A DNA stretch of 16,079 bases from contig USDZ01000022.1 of NCBI GenBank assembly GCA_900553525.1, forward strand, positions 1 through 16,079, read 5' to 3'. This stretch comes from an uncultured Oscillospiraceae bacterium. Lineage in GTDB: Bacteria; Bacillota; Clostridia; Oscillospirales; Acutalibacteraceae. A program made the position numbers and the translations under genes. Shown here in pieces: positions 6,837-13,675 of the stretch. Numbering within the stretch: position 1 is the stretch's first letter; each line of letters starts with the position of its first letter. The notes beneath the pieces are model-generated. The model made no database searches and was not told the DNA's origin. It saw nothing but the letters and a program-made list of their open reading frames with translations.

Positions 6837-7742
6837 TTATAAATTTGGATTTTTTATTGGTCTCAAAACCTGATAACCACGATCTTTCCACATATGTCTT
6901 TGGTAATCCTGACATAGTGTTTCGTTCCATTCATACCCCATTGATCTGGGATCAAAATTCCATGCGAGATCCTCAACGCGTTTCATCACTTCAGCGTTAT
7001 CGCGGAGATAGTCATATTTCGGATGACCAAAAACCAAATAATAGCTTTCCGGAACATCCCGCATTTCAAATTTTGGAGGTACAACACCTGTATAATCTGC
7101 CGGGACTCCCGTGCCATAGAAATATCCTTTAGCTCCATCCTGATAATACCAACCCGCATGGTGTGACCAGACTACTGGATGCTGAAACGGTATAAAGCTT
7201 TCCAAAAGACCTTCAATTTCATCAAAATCAGGACGTTTTTCAATATCCCAGTAACCTTTTGCATTCAGATCATATAACCCAATAAATCTGTGTGCCGGAA
7301 TATGCTCTACCCATATTTGCGGATTGGTTAAAATGCTTTCGCTCATTTTGACAACCCCTTTTACAATATAGTGAGAAGGATTCAGAACGACTTTTTGTAT
7401 GGGAAGCGGAATCGGAACGGGATATTTTCTGTATACAGCTGGTGTACATCCATATGTATATCGGAAAGCCCTCGTCAGAGCCACCTGTGACGAATATCCA
7501 TATTCCAAAGCGATATCGATGATCGATTTTTTCGTATCCCGGACTTGTATAGTTGCATAGTACAGCCGTCTCCCGGCTATATATCGCTTTAACGTCATGC
7601 CGGCTACAAGGCGGAATTGACGGGAGCAGTAAAACTTAGAATAATGCATAGCCTGAGCTATGCTGTCAAGCGTCGGATTTTCCAGTATATGCTCCTCTAT
7701 AAAATCAATCATCTTCTGAACTTCGTAATTCCACTCATACAC
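6837..7742 (-). CDS. AraC-family regulator with GyrI-like effector domain
   Basis: This 301-aa protein combines an N-terminal AraC DNA-binding domain (about 1-110) with a C-terminal GyrI-like/AraC effector-binding domain (about 130-295), the Rob/BmrR-like layout. The first helix-turn-helix is around TLDSIAQAMHYSKFYCSRQF. The second holds the family signature DIALEYGYSSQVALTRAFRY followed by GCTPAVYRK. The C-terminal half has aromatic and acidic stretches (IPAHRFIGLYDL, YYLVFGHPKYD) typical of a small-molecule pocket. The start follows an AAGGAGGTGA ribosome site. No obvious target gene lies beside it. A role in sensing amphipathic compounds or stress is likely from the family, but the ligand is unknown. 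Confidence 0.88.
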   Translation of the reverse strand: MYEWNYEVQKMIDFIEEHILENPTLDSIAQAMHYSKFYCSRQFRLVAGMTLKRYIAGRRLYYATIQVRDTKKSIIDIALEYGYSSQVALTRAFRYTYGCTPAVYRKYPVPIPLPIQKVVLNPSHYIVKGVVKMSESILTNPQIWVEHIPAHRFIGLYDLNAKGYWDIEKRPDFDEIEGLLESFIPFQHPVVWSHHAGWYYQDGAKGYFYGTGVPADYTGVVPPKFEMRDVPESYYLVFGHPKYDYLRDNAEVMKRVEDLAWNFDPRSMGYEWNETLCQDYQRHMWKDRGYQVLRPIKNPNL

Positions 7743-7767
7743 AAGCCTTCACCTCCTTCTGAACCCT

Positions 7768-7797
7768 ATTATACTCAATGATAATCATGATAATCTT
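7768..7797 (-). promoter_or_regulatory. AraC-type gene promoter with 9-bp direct repeat
   Basis: A consensus TATAAT (7768-7773, minus strand) has only a poor -35 (AGATTA) at 17-bp spacing. The spacer and -35 carry two tandem copies of a plus-strand repeat, GATAATCAT (7780-7788) and GATAATCTT (7789-7797). Poor -35 boxes with repeats across them are common where a regulator acts, so autoregulation is plausible. Confidence 0.45.
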
Positions 7798-7844
7798 TAC
7801 ATGAGTTGCAATAAGTAAAAGGTAAAAAATATCGCAAATAAAAG

Positions 7845-7890
7845 AAAAAGCACAGCACGAGAGTTCCACTCTACAATGCTGTGCTTTTAT
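7845..7890 (-). terminator. intrinsic terminator of the tRNA-Ala transcript
   Basis: AAAAGCACAGCA and TGCTGTGCTTTTT (7878-7890 and 7845-7857 on the plus strand) form a perfect 12-pair stem with an inner AGAGT/ACTCT pairing. It starts immediately after the encoded CCA of tRNA-Ala and ends in a minus-strand T-run. Confidence 0.88.
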
Positions 7891-7968
7891 TGGTGGACCT
7901 GAAGGGGATCGAACCCTCGAACCTCACGGATGCGAACCGTGCGCTCTCCCAGACTGAGCTACAGGCCC
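7891..7968 (-). tRNA. tRNA-Ala (anticodon CGC)
   Basis: On the minus strand GGGCCTG pairs with CAGGTCC (one G-U), followed by discriminator A and encoded CCA. The D-arm is GCTC/GAGC. The anticodon stem CACGG/CCGTG holds the loop TTCGCAT with anticodon CGC, which reads the alanine codon GCG. The T-arm GAGGGTTCGATCCCCTT is intact. It is the last and only complete unit of a 99-bp tandem array. Confidence 0.93.
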
Positions 7969-7982
7969 ATATTTGGTTGTTG

Positions 7983-8067
7983 TGTTACCCAAAAATGAAA
8001 CAGGAATCGACATAGGGCCATGGCATAGAACGTACACGTGCGCTCTCCCAGACTGAGCTACAGGCCC
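7983..8067 (-). pseudogene. degenerate tRNA copy 1 (tRNA-Ala-like 5' half)
   Basis: The first 28 bases equal those of the functional tRNA-Ala (acceptor 5' strand and D-arm). The anticodon stem is then broken and the T-arm is reduced to a CGATTCCTG-like trace. A GGGTAACA stretch replaces the 3' acceptor strand and CCA. It cannot form a complete cloverleaf. Its whole 99-bp unit is about 90% identical to the next one. Confidence 0.75.
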
Positions 8068-8081
8068 ATATTTGATTGTTT

Positions 8082-8165
8082 TGTTACCCGAAAATAAAAC
8101 AGGAATCGACATAGGACTATGGCATAGAACGTACACATGCGCTCTCCCAGCTGAGCTACGGGCCC
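8082..8165 (-). pseudogene. degenerate tRNA copy 2 (tRNA-like 5' half)
   Basis: This is the promoter-proximal unit. It starts GGGCCCGTAGCTCAGCTGG, a normal tRNA 5' half that differs from the other copies by one base in the acceptor arm and one base in the D-loop. It has the same ruined anticodon and T-arm region as copy 1. A T-33-like position followed by ACG can be seen in the would-be anticodon loop, but the stem is mismatched and no CCA end exists. Confidence 0.72.
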
Positions 8166-8206
8166 ATAGTAAGCCGGAAATCCATTCCACTTTCCGGCGC
8201 CACATT

Positions 8207-8235
8207 ATCTTAGCGTAAATTACAGGGCTTGTCAA
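8207..8235 (-). promoter_or_regulatory. strong promoter of the tRNA array
   Basis: On the minus strand a perfect TTGACA (8230-8235) and TAAGAT (8207-8212) are 17 bases apart. A CCGGAAA/TTTCCGG inverted repeat (8174-8197) lies in the leader. It would transcribe both degenerate copies before the functional tRNA-Ala. Confidence 0.75.
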
Positions 8236-8259
8236 GGGTCAAATCTGAAATTTCGCCGA

Positions 8260-8303
8260 TTTTGTTCTGTCAAAGCAGGGAGGAATATGCAGACAGAACA
8301 AAA
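8260..8303. promoter_or_regulatory. perfect 12-bp inverted repeat, likely operator
   Basis: TTTTGTTCTGTC (8260-8271) and GACAGAACAAAA (8292-8303) are exact complements separated by 20 bp. The right arm ends three bases before the -35 of the membrane-protein operon promoter. The site lies upstream of both divergent promoters. It has no T-run after either arm, so an operator is more likely than a terminator. Confidence 0.55.
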
Positions 8304-8306
8304 GGT

Positions 8307-8335
8307 TTTATTCTGCGGACAACCTGTGCTATAAT
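8307..8335 (+). promoter_or_regulatory. promoter of the YdbS/YdbT-like operon
   Basis: A consensus TATAAT (8330-8335) has a weak TTTATT -35 (8307-8312) at 17-bp spacing. The gene start at 8366 follows with an AGGAAGTGAG ribosome site. The weak -35 next to an inverted repeat suggests activation or an alternative sigma factor; in Bacillus the ydbST genes are sigma-W dependent, but I see no clear sigma-W motif here. Confidence 0.5.
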
Positions 8336-8365
8336 CAGAATTAAGCCAGGACAGGAAGTGAGACG

Positions 8366-8809
8366 ATGGACGGGACAACTAGACGTGCGGATAAAAAGGC
8401 CCTTTGGATCTGGGAGGGATATCTTATATTGGCGGCACTGCTGCCAATAACCGGCAGTATAGTTCTCACGTATCTTCCGATTCCGGAATGGATCGGCTGG
8501 TTGTTTACCGGCGTGTGGGTAATTTTATGGCTATTTTTTGCTTTATTTTTTATTCCGGTAATGCATAAAAGGTTTTCTTATCGACTGACGGGAGACCGGC
8601 TGGAAGTACATACGGGTGTGATCTATACCCATGACAAGGCCATGCCGGTGAGCAGTATTAAATATTTATCGACATTTGACGGCCCTCTGGAGCGTTTATG
8701 CGGGTTGACCAACCTCTTGGTGTTTGCAGCGGGAAACGTTATTGTGATGGCAGGTATCACAAAGATACAGGAGGCAGAATTGCGCTGCCGCCTACTCGGA
8801 ACCGGATAA
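8366..8809 (+). CDS. YdbS-like membrane protein with bacterial PH-like (bPH2) domain
   Basis: The 147-aa product has two hydrophobic helices (about residues 18-37 and 44-65) and then a bPH2/DUF304 domain. That domain is seen as FSYRLTGDRLEVHTGVIYTHDKAMPVSSIKYLSTFDGPLERLCGLTNLLVFAAGN in segments from residue 70 on. The pattern of a beta strand, V-x-x-G-V, then an IPxS-I-like strand and a G-x-x-x-L-x-V helix is diagnostic of the family. The protein should sit in the cytoplasmic membrane and act with the following YdbT-like protein. In Bacillus this pair gives intrinsic resistance to some bacteriocins, but the biochemical role is not known. The downstream gene begins 16 bases later. Confidence 0.85.
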   Translation: MDGTTRRADKKALWIWEGYLILAALLPITGSIVLTYLPIPEWIGWLFTGVWVILWLFFALFFIPVMHKRFSYRLTGDRLEVHTGVIYTHDKAMPVSSIKYLSTFDGPLERLCGLTNLLVFAAGNVIVMAGITKIQEAELRCRLLGTG

Positions 8810-8824
8810 CCCGGGGAGGGTGTT

Positions 8825-10303
8825 ATGGAAAAACGGACACATCCGATCACGATACTGGAATTCGTCTATAAATATCTATATCTTTTGCTTATACCGGTGC
8901 TGCGCGGTCTGTTTTACCTCCTTACTACGTCCCATGACGTTTACAGCTGGTTGTCGGGTGCCTGGATGGATCTGCTGGTGGTGGCTTTTATTCTGTTTGC
9001 CTCTTATCTACGCTGGCGGTTCCAATTCTATCGCTTTGACGGACAGGGACTGACGGTTCGAAAGGGGATTCTGATCCGTTGGACTTTTACCATACCGGAA
9101 TCCGCGATTTCCACCTTGGCTGTAGAAGAACCGTTTTTTCTTCGCCCGTTTCGGGCGGTCCATTTATTGGCTGATACCGAGGCGGGGCCCTTTCAGCGGG
9201 CTGATTGCCGGTTGGTGCTTCCTAAAGAGGATGCGTACGAGCTTCTGAAAGAATATGGAAGAGAGCATTCTCACAATTTGCGTCTTTATCGACCGCGCTG
9301 GACCGATATCGCTTTTCTATCCATCATCGTATCCAATACATTGACCGGGGTGGTCTTTCTCGCAACTTTTTTTAACAAAGCCGGTGATATTCTGGGAGAG
9401 GAATTCCGGCGCCGGCTGTTTGACAGACTGGAAGGAATGGCGAGCCTGCTCGTGTTTCTCCCGCAGACCGGTGCGATTCTGGCCCTCTTATTCTTAGGCG
9501 GATGGCTGGTAGGTTTCATCCGAAATTTTGTACAGCTTATCCATTTTACCGTTCAGCGAGAAGAAGGCGTCCTGACTATATACAGCGGCTGGCTGACCAA
9601 ACGCACCTACTCCTGTCGGGTGGATGCGGTGAATTATCTGGATTACCGGCAAAGTATTCTGACACGCATGATGGGATTGTATACGGTCTTTGTTCAGTGT
9701 GTCGGGTATGGTAAAGGCGATGTGCTGGCCGTCCTGATACCGGCTACGGATACGCGTTCCTGCCGCCGGACAATGCGGATGCTATTACCCGAAATGACTG
9801 GCCGTCCCCGGCAAATTCAGCCTCCACACGGTTCGGTAATTCGTTACGCCATGCTGCCGTTCGCGGCTTGCCTGTTTGTCCCCGCGGCAACCGCCGTGGT
9901 GTGCCGCTTCTTTCCCGAATGGCGGCAACTCATTGTGTTTCTAGGCGTAATGCTGACACTGCCTTTCGTCTGGCTCCTTATTCTGCGAATAATGGACCGG
10001 TGTACCGCGGGAATCTCGGTTTCTTCCCGGCAGCTCACCCTCCGATATTCACGCGGGTATGTTTTCCATACGGTCGTTATCCCGCGCGGGCGGGTCAATT
10101 ACGTACGGCTCCGATCCAGCATTTTTCAAAAATGGGCTGGAAACTGTGATGTCCTGGTTTATACTTATGGGGAGTGGGGACATTGCCATAAGATAAAAAA
10201 TCTTCGTTTACAAGATGCACGAGAACTGCTGCGCCTACTTGATGGAGAAGTATCCGTTCTGGGAGCTGCGGGGCCTGGCAAAGAAAAGGGGGGAAGACGT
10301 TGA
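8825..10303 (+). CDS. YdbT-like membrane protein with three bPH2 domains
   Basis: This 492-aa protein is the YdbT type. Pairs of transmembrane helices alternate with PH-like domains. Domain 1 is around residues 65-145 (FYRFDGQGLTVRKGILIRW). Helices at about 160-180 and 210-235 precede domain 2 (VQREEGVLTIYSGWLTKRTYS, then RQSILTRMMGLYTVFVQCVGYG). Another helix pair (about 340-395) precedes domain 3 (ISVSSRQLTLRYSRGYVFHT, then RSSIFQKWAGNCDVLVYTYG). The ribosome site GGGGAGGG precedes the ATG. It overlaps the next gene by four bases. It probably forms a membrane complex with the YdbS-like protein. Confidence 0.87.
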   Translation: MEKRTHPITILEFVYKYLYLLLIPVLRGLFYLLTTSHDVYSWLSGAWMDLLVVAFILFASYLRWRFQFYRFDGQGLTVRKGILIRWTFTIPESAISTLAVEEPFFLRPFRAVHLLADTEAGPFQRADCRLVLPKEDAYELLKEYGREHSHNLRLYRPRWTDIAFLSIIVSNTLTGVVFLATFFNKAGDILGEEFRRRLFDRLEGMASLLVFLPQTGAILALLFLGGWLVGFIRNFVQLIHFTVQREEGVLTIYSGWLTKRTYSCRVDAVNYLDYRQSILTRMMGLYTVFVQCVGYGKGDVLAVLIPATDTRSCRRTMRMLLPEMTGRPRQIQPPHGSVIRYAMLPFAACLFVPAATAVVCRFFPEWRQLIVFLGVMLTLPFVWLLILRIMDRCTAGISVSSRQLTLRYSRGYVFHTVVIPRGRVNYVRLRSSIFQKWAGNCDVLVYTYGEWGHCHKIKNLRLQDARELLRLLDGEVSVLGAAGPGKEKGGRR

Positions 10304-10959
10304 GCGGACTGTATGCAATCGATGTCACTTCTTTTAAAGATGAGATGTGTTTTGAACGTTGTTTGGAACAGGTCCCGCCATCTCGGCGTCAGAGGATTGC
10401 CCTTCTGCGCTTAAAGGAAGACCGATGGCGTTCCCTGGGGGCTGGCTGGCTGCTTAAGGAAGTCCTAATCCGATATTTTGGAGTGGAGTCTCCCTGCCTG
10501 GATCACTTGCCAGGGGGAAAACCGGTGGTGAAAGACCAGCCGCGTGTCCAGTTTAGTTTGACTCATACAGGAAAATGGGCGGTCTGCGCGGCGGACACTT
10601 TTCCGATTGGGGCGGATGCGGAGACGATCCAGGGGAACAGGCAGGCGATCGCGAGACGCTTTTTTACGGAAGAGGAGCAAAAAACTCTTTTTTCCTTGCC
10701 AAGCTCAGAGGAACAAAACACGATTTTTACTCGTATCTGGACGAGAAAGGAAGCGTTTTTGAAATACACGGGAGAGGGGCTGCGGCGCCCCCTTTCCTCC
10801 TTTGCGCCAGTTTCTCCGGATACGGATACCATTCCAATATGGGATCCGATGCTTCGCTGCTTTTTTACTGCCTATACTTTGCCCGACGGGACGCCGCTGT
10901 CCCTTTGCACACAGGGAGACTGCGTTCCTCTCTCCATCGCATTTTTGCAGGCGGAGTGA
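10300..10959 (+). CDS. Sfp-type 4'-phosphopantetheinyl transferase
   Basis: The enzyme transfers 4'-phosphopantetheine from coenzyme A to a serine on carrier proteins. The 219-aa sequence has the Sfp/HetI motifs in order: GGKP (72-75), FSLTHTGKWAVCA (85-97), the Mg-binding GADAE (104-108, Asp106 and Glu108) and WTRKEAFLKYTGEGL (147-161). The start is TTG at 10300, which overlaps the TGA of the YdbT-like gene and follows an AAGGGGGGAAG ribosome site. In Bacillus subtilis ydbS-ydbT lie close to acpS. Here an unrelated Sfp-type enzyme takes that place, so it may serve the fatty-acid ACP as well as any secondary carrier proteins. No peptide or polyketide synthase is visible nearby. Confidence 0.92.
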   Translation: MSGLYAIDVTSFKDEMCFERCLEQVPPSRRQRIALLRLKEDRWRSLGAGWLLKEVLIRYFGVESPCLDHLPGGKPVVKDQPRVQFSLTHTGKWAVCAADTFPIGADAETIQGNRQAIARRFFTEEEQKTLFSLPSSEEQNTIFTRIWTRKEAFLKYTGEGLRRPLSSFAPVSPDTDTIPIWDPMLRCFFTAYTLPDGTPLSLCTQGDCVPLSIAFLQAE

Positions 10960-11005
10960 GAAGCACAGGTTTCATGAAAAAATATGTCCATGATGCAGAT
11001 ATAAG

Positions 11006-11043
11006 AAAACGGATGGAATGCTGGGCCATTCAATCCGTTTTTT
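11006..11043 (+). terminator. intrinsic terminator of the PPTase operon
   Basis: AAAACGGATGGAATG (11006-11020) pairs with CATTCAATCCGTTTT (11027-11041), one G-A mismatch, six-base loop, and a T-run follows. It lies between two convergent genes and, with its A-run on the left, may also serve the glycosyltransferase gene. Confidence 0.85.
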
Positions 11044-11106
11044 CAGCTTTTGTTGCAATTGTATTGTGTGGACATAAGATGCATTCATTTTTGGGGGAAC
11101 CCAGAT

Positions 11107-12303
11107 TTATATCCATTTATTTTTGGAATTGTAGGGCAGTGGACCGGGCCAGATTTTTAAAATTTCCTGATATCGCTTATAGGCGCGAGCAACGGCGTCA
11201 TCCCAGGATAGATAAAGGCTTTTGCCGGCGTTTTGCCCAGTTTGGTGCAGCTCCTGCCGATTGCTACAGGCCTCAAACAATACGCTGGCACAGGACTCTT
11301 TGTTTTCTTCCGCCAAATATCCATTCTGCCGATGGATCACTCCTTCGGCTGCACAACTGCCGCGCACAAGGAGAGTCGGACAGTCACAGGCAGCCGCTTC
11401 CTTGACCACGATACCGGAAGTATCATAGGTAGACGGGAAGAGAAAGAGATCCGCCAGACTGTAATATGTCCGCAAGGTTTCCCGATCATAGATGGCACCG
11501 GTGAACACGACGCAATTTTGGAGTCCGAGCGTACCGGCGTAAGTCCGAATATCGGGCGCGTCGTATCCATCTCCAACGAGCAGCGCCCGGAACGGCACCC
11601 CTTCTTTCTGAAGAAGAGCCAGGCTGTCGAGGATGAGGCGGATATTCTTGTACCACATCATTCGTCCGACAAAAAGAAACACAAATTCGTCGTCCTGTAT
11701 CCGGTATTTTTCCCTTAGAGTATGCACATCGGTATCGGCGGCCTGTCCATAAGCAAAGTCGGTCCCGTTTTCCATAACCGTATAGCCGCCTTTATACCCG
11801 ATTTTTCGTAAAGCCCTGCCGCAGCCTTCGGTGACGACCCAAACCTCATCCACCGCGTTGACGTTATCGAGAAGAAACCGCATAGCCAGACGGCGCATAC
11901 CGTGGAGATGCACCCGTTTGGCGATGTCGATGTCAAACTTCGTGTGATAGGTAAGCACGGTGGGAACGCGGGGACGGTGATTGATATTATTGACCAATAC
12001 GGAAGAAGCAAATGGTGCGTGGATATGCATCAGATCAAAATGCTTGCGCCGGAGTTTAATAAGGGTGTCCGGATTAAAAGGATTGCCCGCGCGGTATCCG
12101 ATACGGCGGTCAAGCGGGATGGACGGATACCGAAAGACCTCAAAAGGGTAATCGTCCCGGACTCCCTTATATCCCGGAGTGACCACGGTGACATCGCAGT
12201 GGTTGCGATGTAAAACGCCTGCATAATTTTTCACGGCCTGTGCCACGCCGTCAATCGTGGGCGGAAAGGAGTCGTTGAATAATCCGATATGGAGTTTTTC
12301 CAT
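11107..12303 (-). CDS. family-4 glycosyltransferase (probable glycolipid-type)
   Basis: The 398-aa protein has the two Rossmann domains of GT-B enzymes. The N-terminal domain begins IGLFNDSFPPTIDGVAQAV and carries HIHAPF (93-98) and TYHTKFD (118-124). The C-terminal donor domain has FLFVGRMMWYKNI, VGDGYD and FPSTYDTSGIVVKEAAACD. The last replaces the usual E-x7-E motif with D-x7-E. Motifs resemble diacylglycerol glucosyltransferases and mannosyltransferases that build membrane glycolipids; the exact acceptor cannot be read. The gene starts after GGAGGG and has its own promoter, divergent from the hprK cluster. There is no transmembrane helix, so membrane association would be peripheral. Confidence 0.85.
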   Translation of the reverse strand: MEKLHIGLFNDSFPPTIDGVAQAVKNYAGVLHRNHCDVTVVTPGYKGVRDDYPFEVFRYPSIPLDRRIGYRAGNPFNPDTLIKLRRKHFDLMHIHAPFASSVLVNNINHRPRVPTVLTYHTKFDIDIAKRVHLHGMRRLAMRFLLDNVNAVDEVWVVTEGCGRALRKIGYKGGYTVMENGTDFAYGQAADTDVHTLREKYRIQDDEFVFLFVGRMMWYKNIRLILDSLALLQKEGVPFRALLVGDGYDAPDIRTYAGTLGLQNCVVFTGAIYDRETLRTYYSLADLFLFPSTYDTSGIVVKEAAACDCPTLLVRGSCAAEGVIHRQNGYLAEENKESCASVLFEACSNRQELHQTGQNAGKSLYLSWDDAVARAYKRYQEILKIWPGPLPYNSKNKWI

Positions 12304-12354
12304 AGATACTGTCCCTCCTGCTCAATACACGCCGGCCCGCGATCCGGCTTATCC

Positions 12355-12383
12355 ATTTTACAATGGACACCCACGGGATGCAA
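12355..12383 (-). promoter_or_regulatory. promoter of the glycosyltransferase gene
   Basis: On the minus strand TTGCAT (12378-12383) and TAAAAT (12355-12360) are 17 bases apart. The gene starts about 50 bases downstream behind a good ribosome site. Confidence 0.6.
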
Positions 12384-12540
12384 GGCAGAAATTCAATAGA
12401 ATTTCTTAAGTAAAACAAACCGTATGCTTAATGTAAATGTCGGACTGGAATGATTTGGCCTAAGCAAAGTGGATTTGTCCATAGAAAGAACGTCTGACGG
12501 AAAGTACAAAAAAATCACCCCAAAAAAATCGGAAAGCATC

Positions 12541-12569
12541 TTTTATCTTTTCCTGAAATACGGTATACT
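12541..12569 (+). promoter_or_regulatory. possible hprK cluster promoter
   Basis: TATACT (12564-12569) has TTTTAT (12541-12546) at 17-bp spacing. It would leave a leader of about 110 bases before hprK. The rest of the 383-bp divergent interval (12304-12686) shows no gene, and I see no clear cre or riboswitch motif in it. Confidence 0.4.
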
Positions 12570-12686
12570 AGGCACAGTACCAAAAGAAAAACAGGACTTT
12601 TTGACCATATTTTTAAAATAGGAGTCGTCCCTTTATTCAAAATTCGATCAAGGACGTACGATGCGTCCGGAAAGGCGGCGGGCGGA

Positions 12687-13655
12687 ATGGCGGTTGCGTA
12701 TTCGGTTTCACTCTTACAGATCATCAAGGAGCTGGGATTGGAAACGGTTTTTATGCCGACCAGTCCCGAGGAGCTTTTAGTCACCTGCTGCGATGTCAAC
12801 CGTCCAGGACTGGCCCTTGGCGGGTATTACGATTATTTTGACAGCGACCGCATTCAGGTTCTGGGGAAAAGCGAACACGGATTTTTAGAGGCTCTGGCGC
12901 CTTCCCTGCGAGCGGCCAGGCTTGAGCAGCTTGTATCCCGCCATCCTCCCGCAGTCGTGGTCACCCGGCATTTGCCGATTCTTCCCGATTTAAAAAGCTC
13001 CTGTATCAAATACGGGGTGCCGCTCCTCCATACATCCGATACGACCTCCGGATTTATGGCGGCGCTTATCGCGTTTCTTAATGTACAGCTTGCCCCCCGC
13101 ATTACCCGTCACGGTGTTTTTGTCGAGGTTTACGGTGAGGGTATTCTGCTGGCGGGAGACAGCGGAGTAGGTAAGAGCGAAACGGCTATCGAACTGGTCA
13201 AAAGGGGGCATCGGCTTATTGCCGATGACGCGGTGGAAATCCGCCGTGTTTCGGCCAAAACATTGGTGGGCTCCGCTCCGGATAACATCCGCCATTTTAT
13301 CGAACTGCGCGGCATCGGGATTGTCAACGCCCGCCGTATTTTCGGTATAGGCGCGGTGAAGGTGACGGAAAAGATCGATATGGTGGTTCAGCTCGAACAG
13401 TGGGATAACGAAAAAGTATATGACCGAATGGGCCTGGACAATGAATACACCGACATTCTGGGAATTACCGTCCCTATGCTGACCATTCCGGTGAAGCCGG
13501 GCCGAAATCTGGCGATTATCATCGAGGTGGCCGCGATGAACAATCGCCAAAAAAAGATGGGATATAATGCGGCTCAGGAACTGATGCACAACCTGGGCAT
13601 GGACAGTCAGGCTCCGCCCTCGCCGGAAGTCCAAAAAGAATGGGAACAGTTTTGA
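12687..13655 (+). CDS. hprK: HPr kinase/phosphorylase
   Basis: HprK phosphorylates and dephosphorylates Ser46 of the phosphocarrier HPr and so controls CcpA-dependent catabolite repression. The 322-aa sequence has the N-terminal domain (about 1-130), then HGVFVEVYG with His142 and the Walker A motif GDSGVGKSE (157-165). LIADDAVEIRR (177-187) and the family signature IELRGIGIVNARRIFGIGAV (205-224) follow. Length and order are normal (about 310-325). The frame is open upstream, but the ATG at 12687 agrees with family N-termini (SVSLLQIIKELGLE). Its ribosome site, GGCGGGCGGA, is weak, so translation may be modest or the start may differ slightly. It leads a co-directional cluster. Confidence 0.95.
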   Translation: MAVAYSVSLLQIIKELGLETVFMPTSPEELLVTCCDVNRPGLALGGYYDYFDSDRIQVLGKSEHGFLEALAPSLRAARLEQLVSRHPPAVVVTRHLPILPDLKSSCIKYGVPLLHTSDTTSGFMAALIAFLNVQLAPRITRHGVFVEVYGEGILLAGDSGVGKSETAIELVKRGHRLIADDAVEIRRVSAKTLVGSAPDNIRHFIELRGIGIVNARRIFGIGAVKVTEKIDMVVQLEQWDNEKVYDRMGLDNEYTDILGITVPMLTIPVKPGRNLAIIIEVAAMNNRQKKMGYNAAQELMHNLGMDSQAPPSPEVQKEWEQF

Positions 13656-13675
13656 AAGGGAAGGAAAATCCTCAT

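Larger units (their letters stand above)
7941..8165 (-). repeat. 99-bp tandem repeat built on tRNA 5' halves
   Basis: The segment GCGCTCTCCCAG...GGCCC occurs three times, starting at 7941, 8040 and 8139, at a period of 99 bp. The spacer between copies is also repeated, with about nine differences per unit. The last unit lacks one base in the D-loop. Confidence 0.88.

Noticed and set aside
7941..8165. CRISPR-like array
   Set aside because: There are only three units, the spacer is repeated as well as the tRNA part, and no cas gene is near.
7924..8235. 103-aa frame with repeated VAQSGRAH peptides
   Set aside because: This peptide pattern is the well-known artefact of translating tRNA genes; the repeat is the tRNA array itself.
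10575..11405. 276-aa plus-strand frame
   Set aside because: It begins within the phosphopantetheinyl transferase in another frame, crosses a terminator and ends antisense to the glycosyltransferase.
12990..13634. 214-aa minus-strand frame in hprK
   Set aside because: It is histidine- and arginine-rich shadow coding opposite a gene whose motifs are complete.
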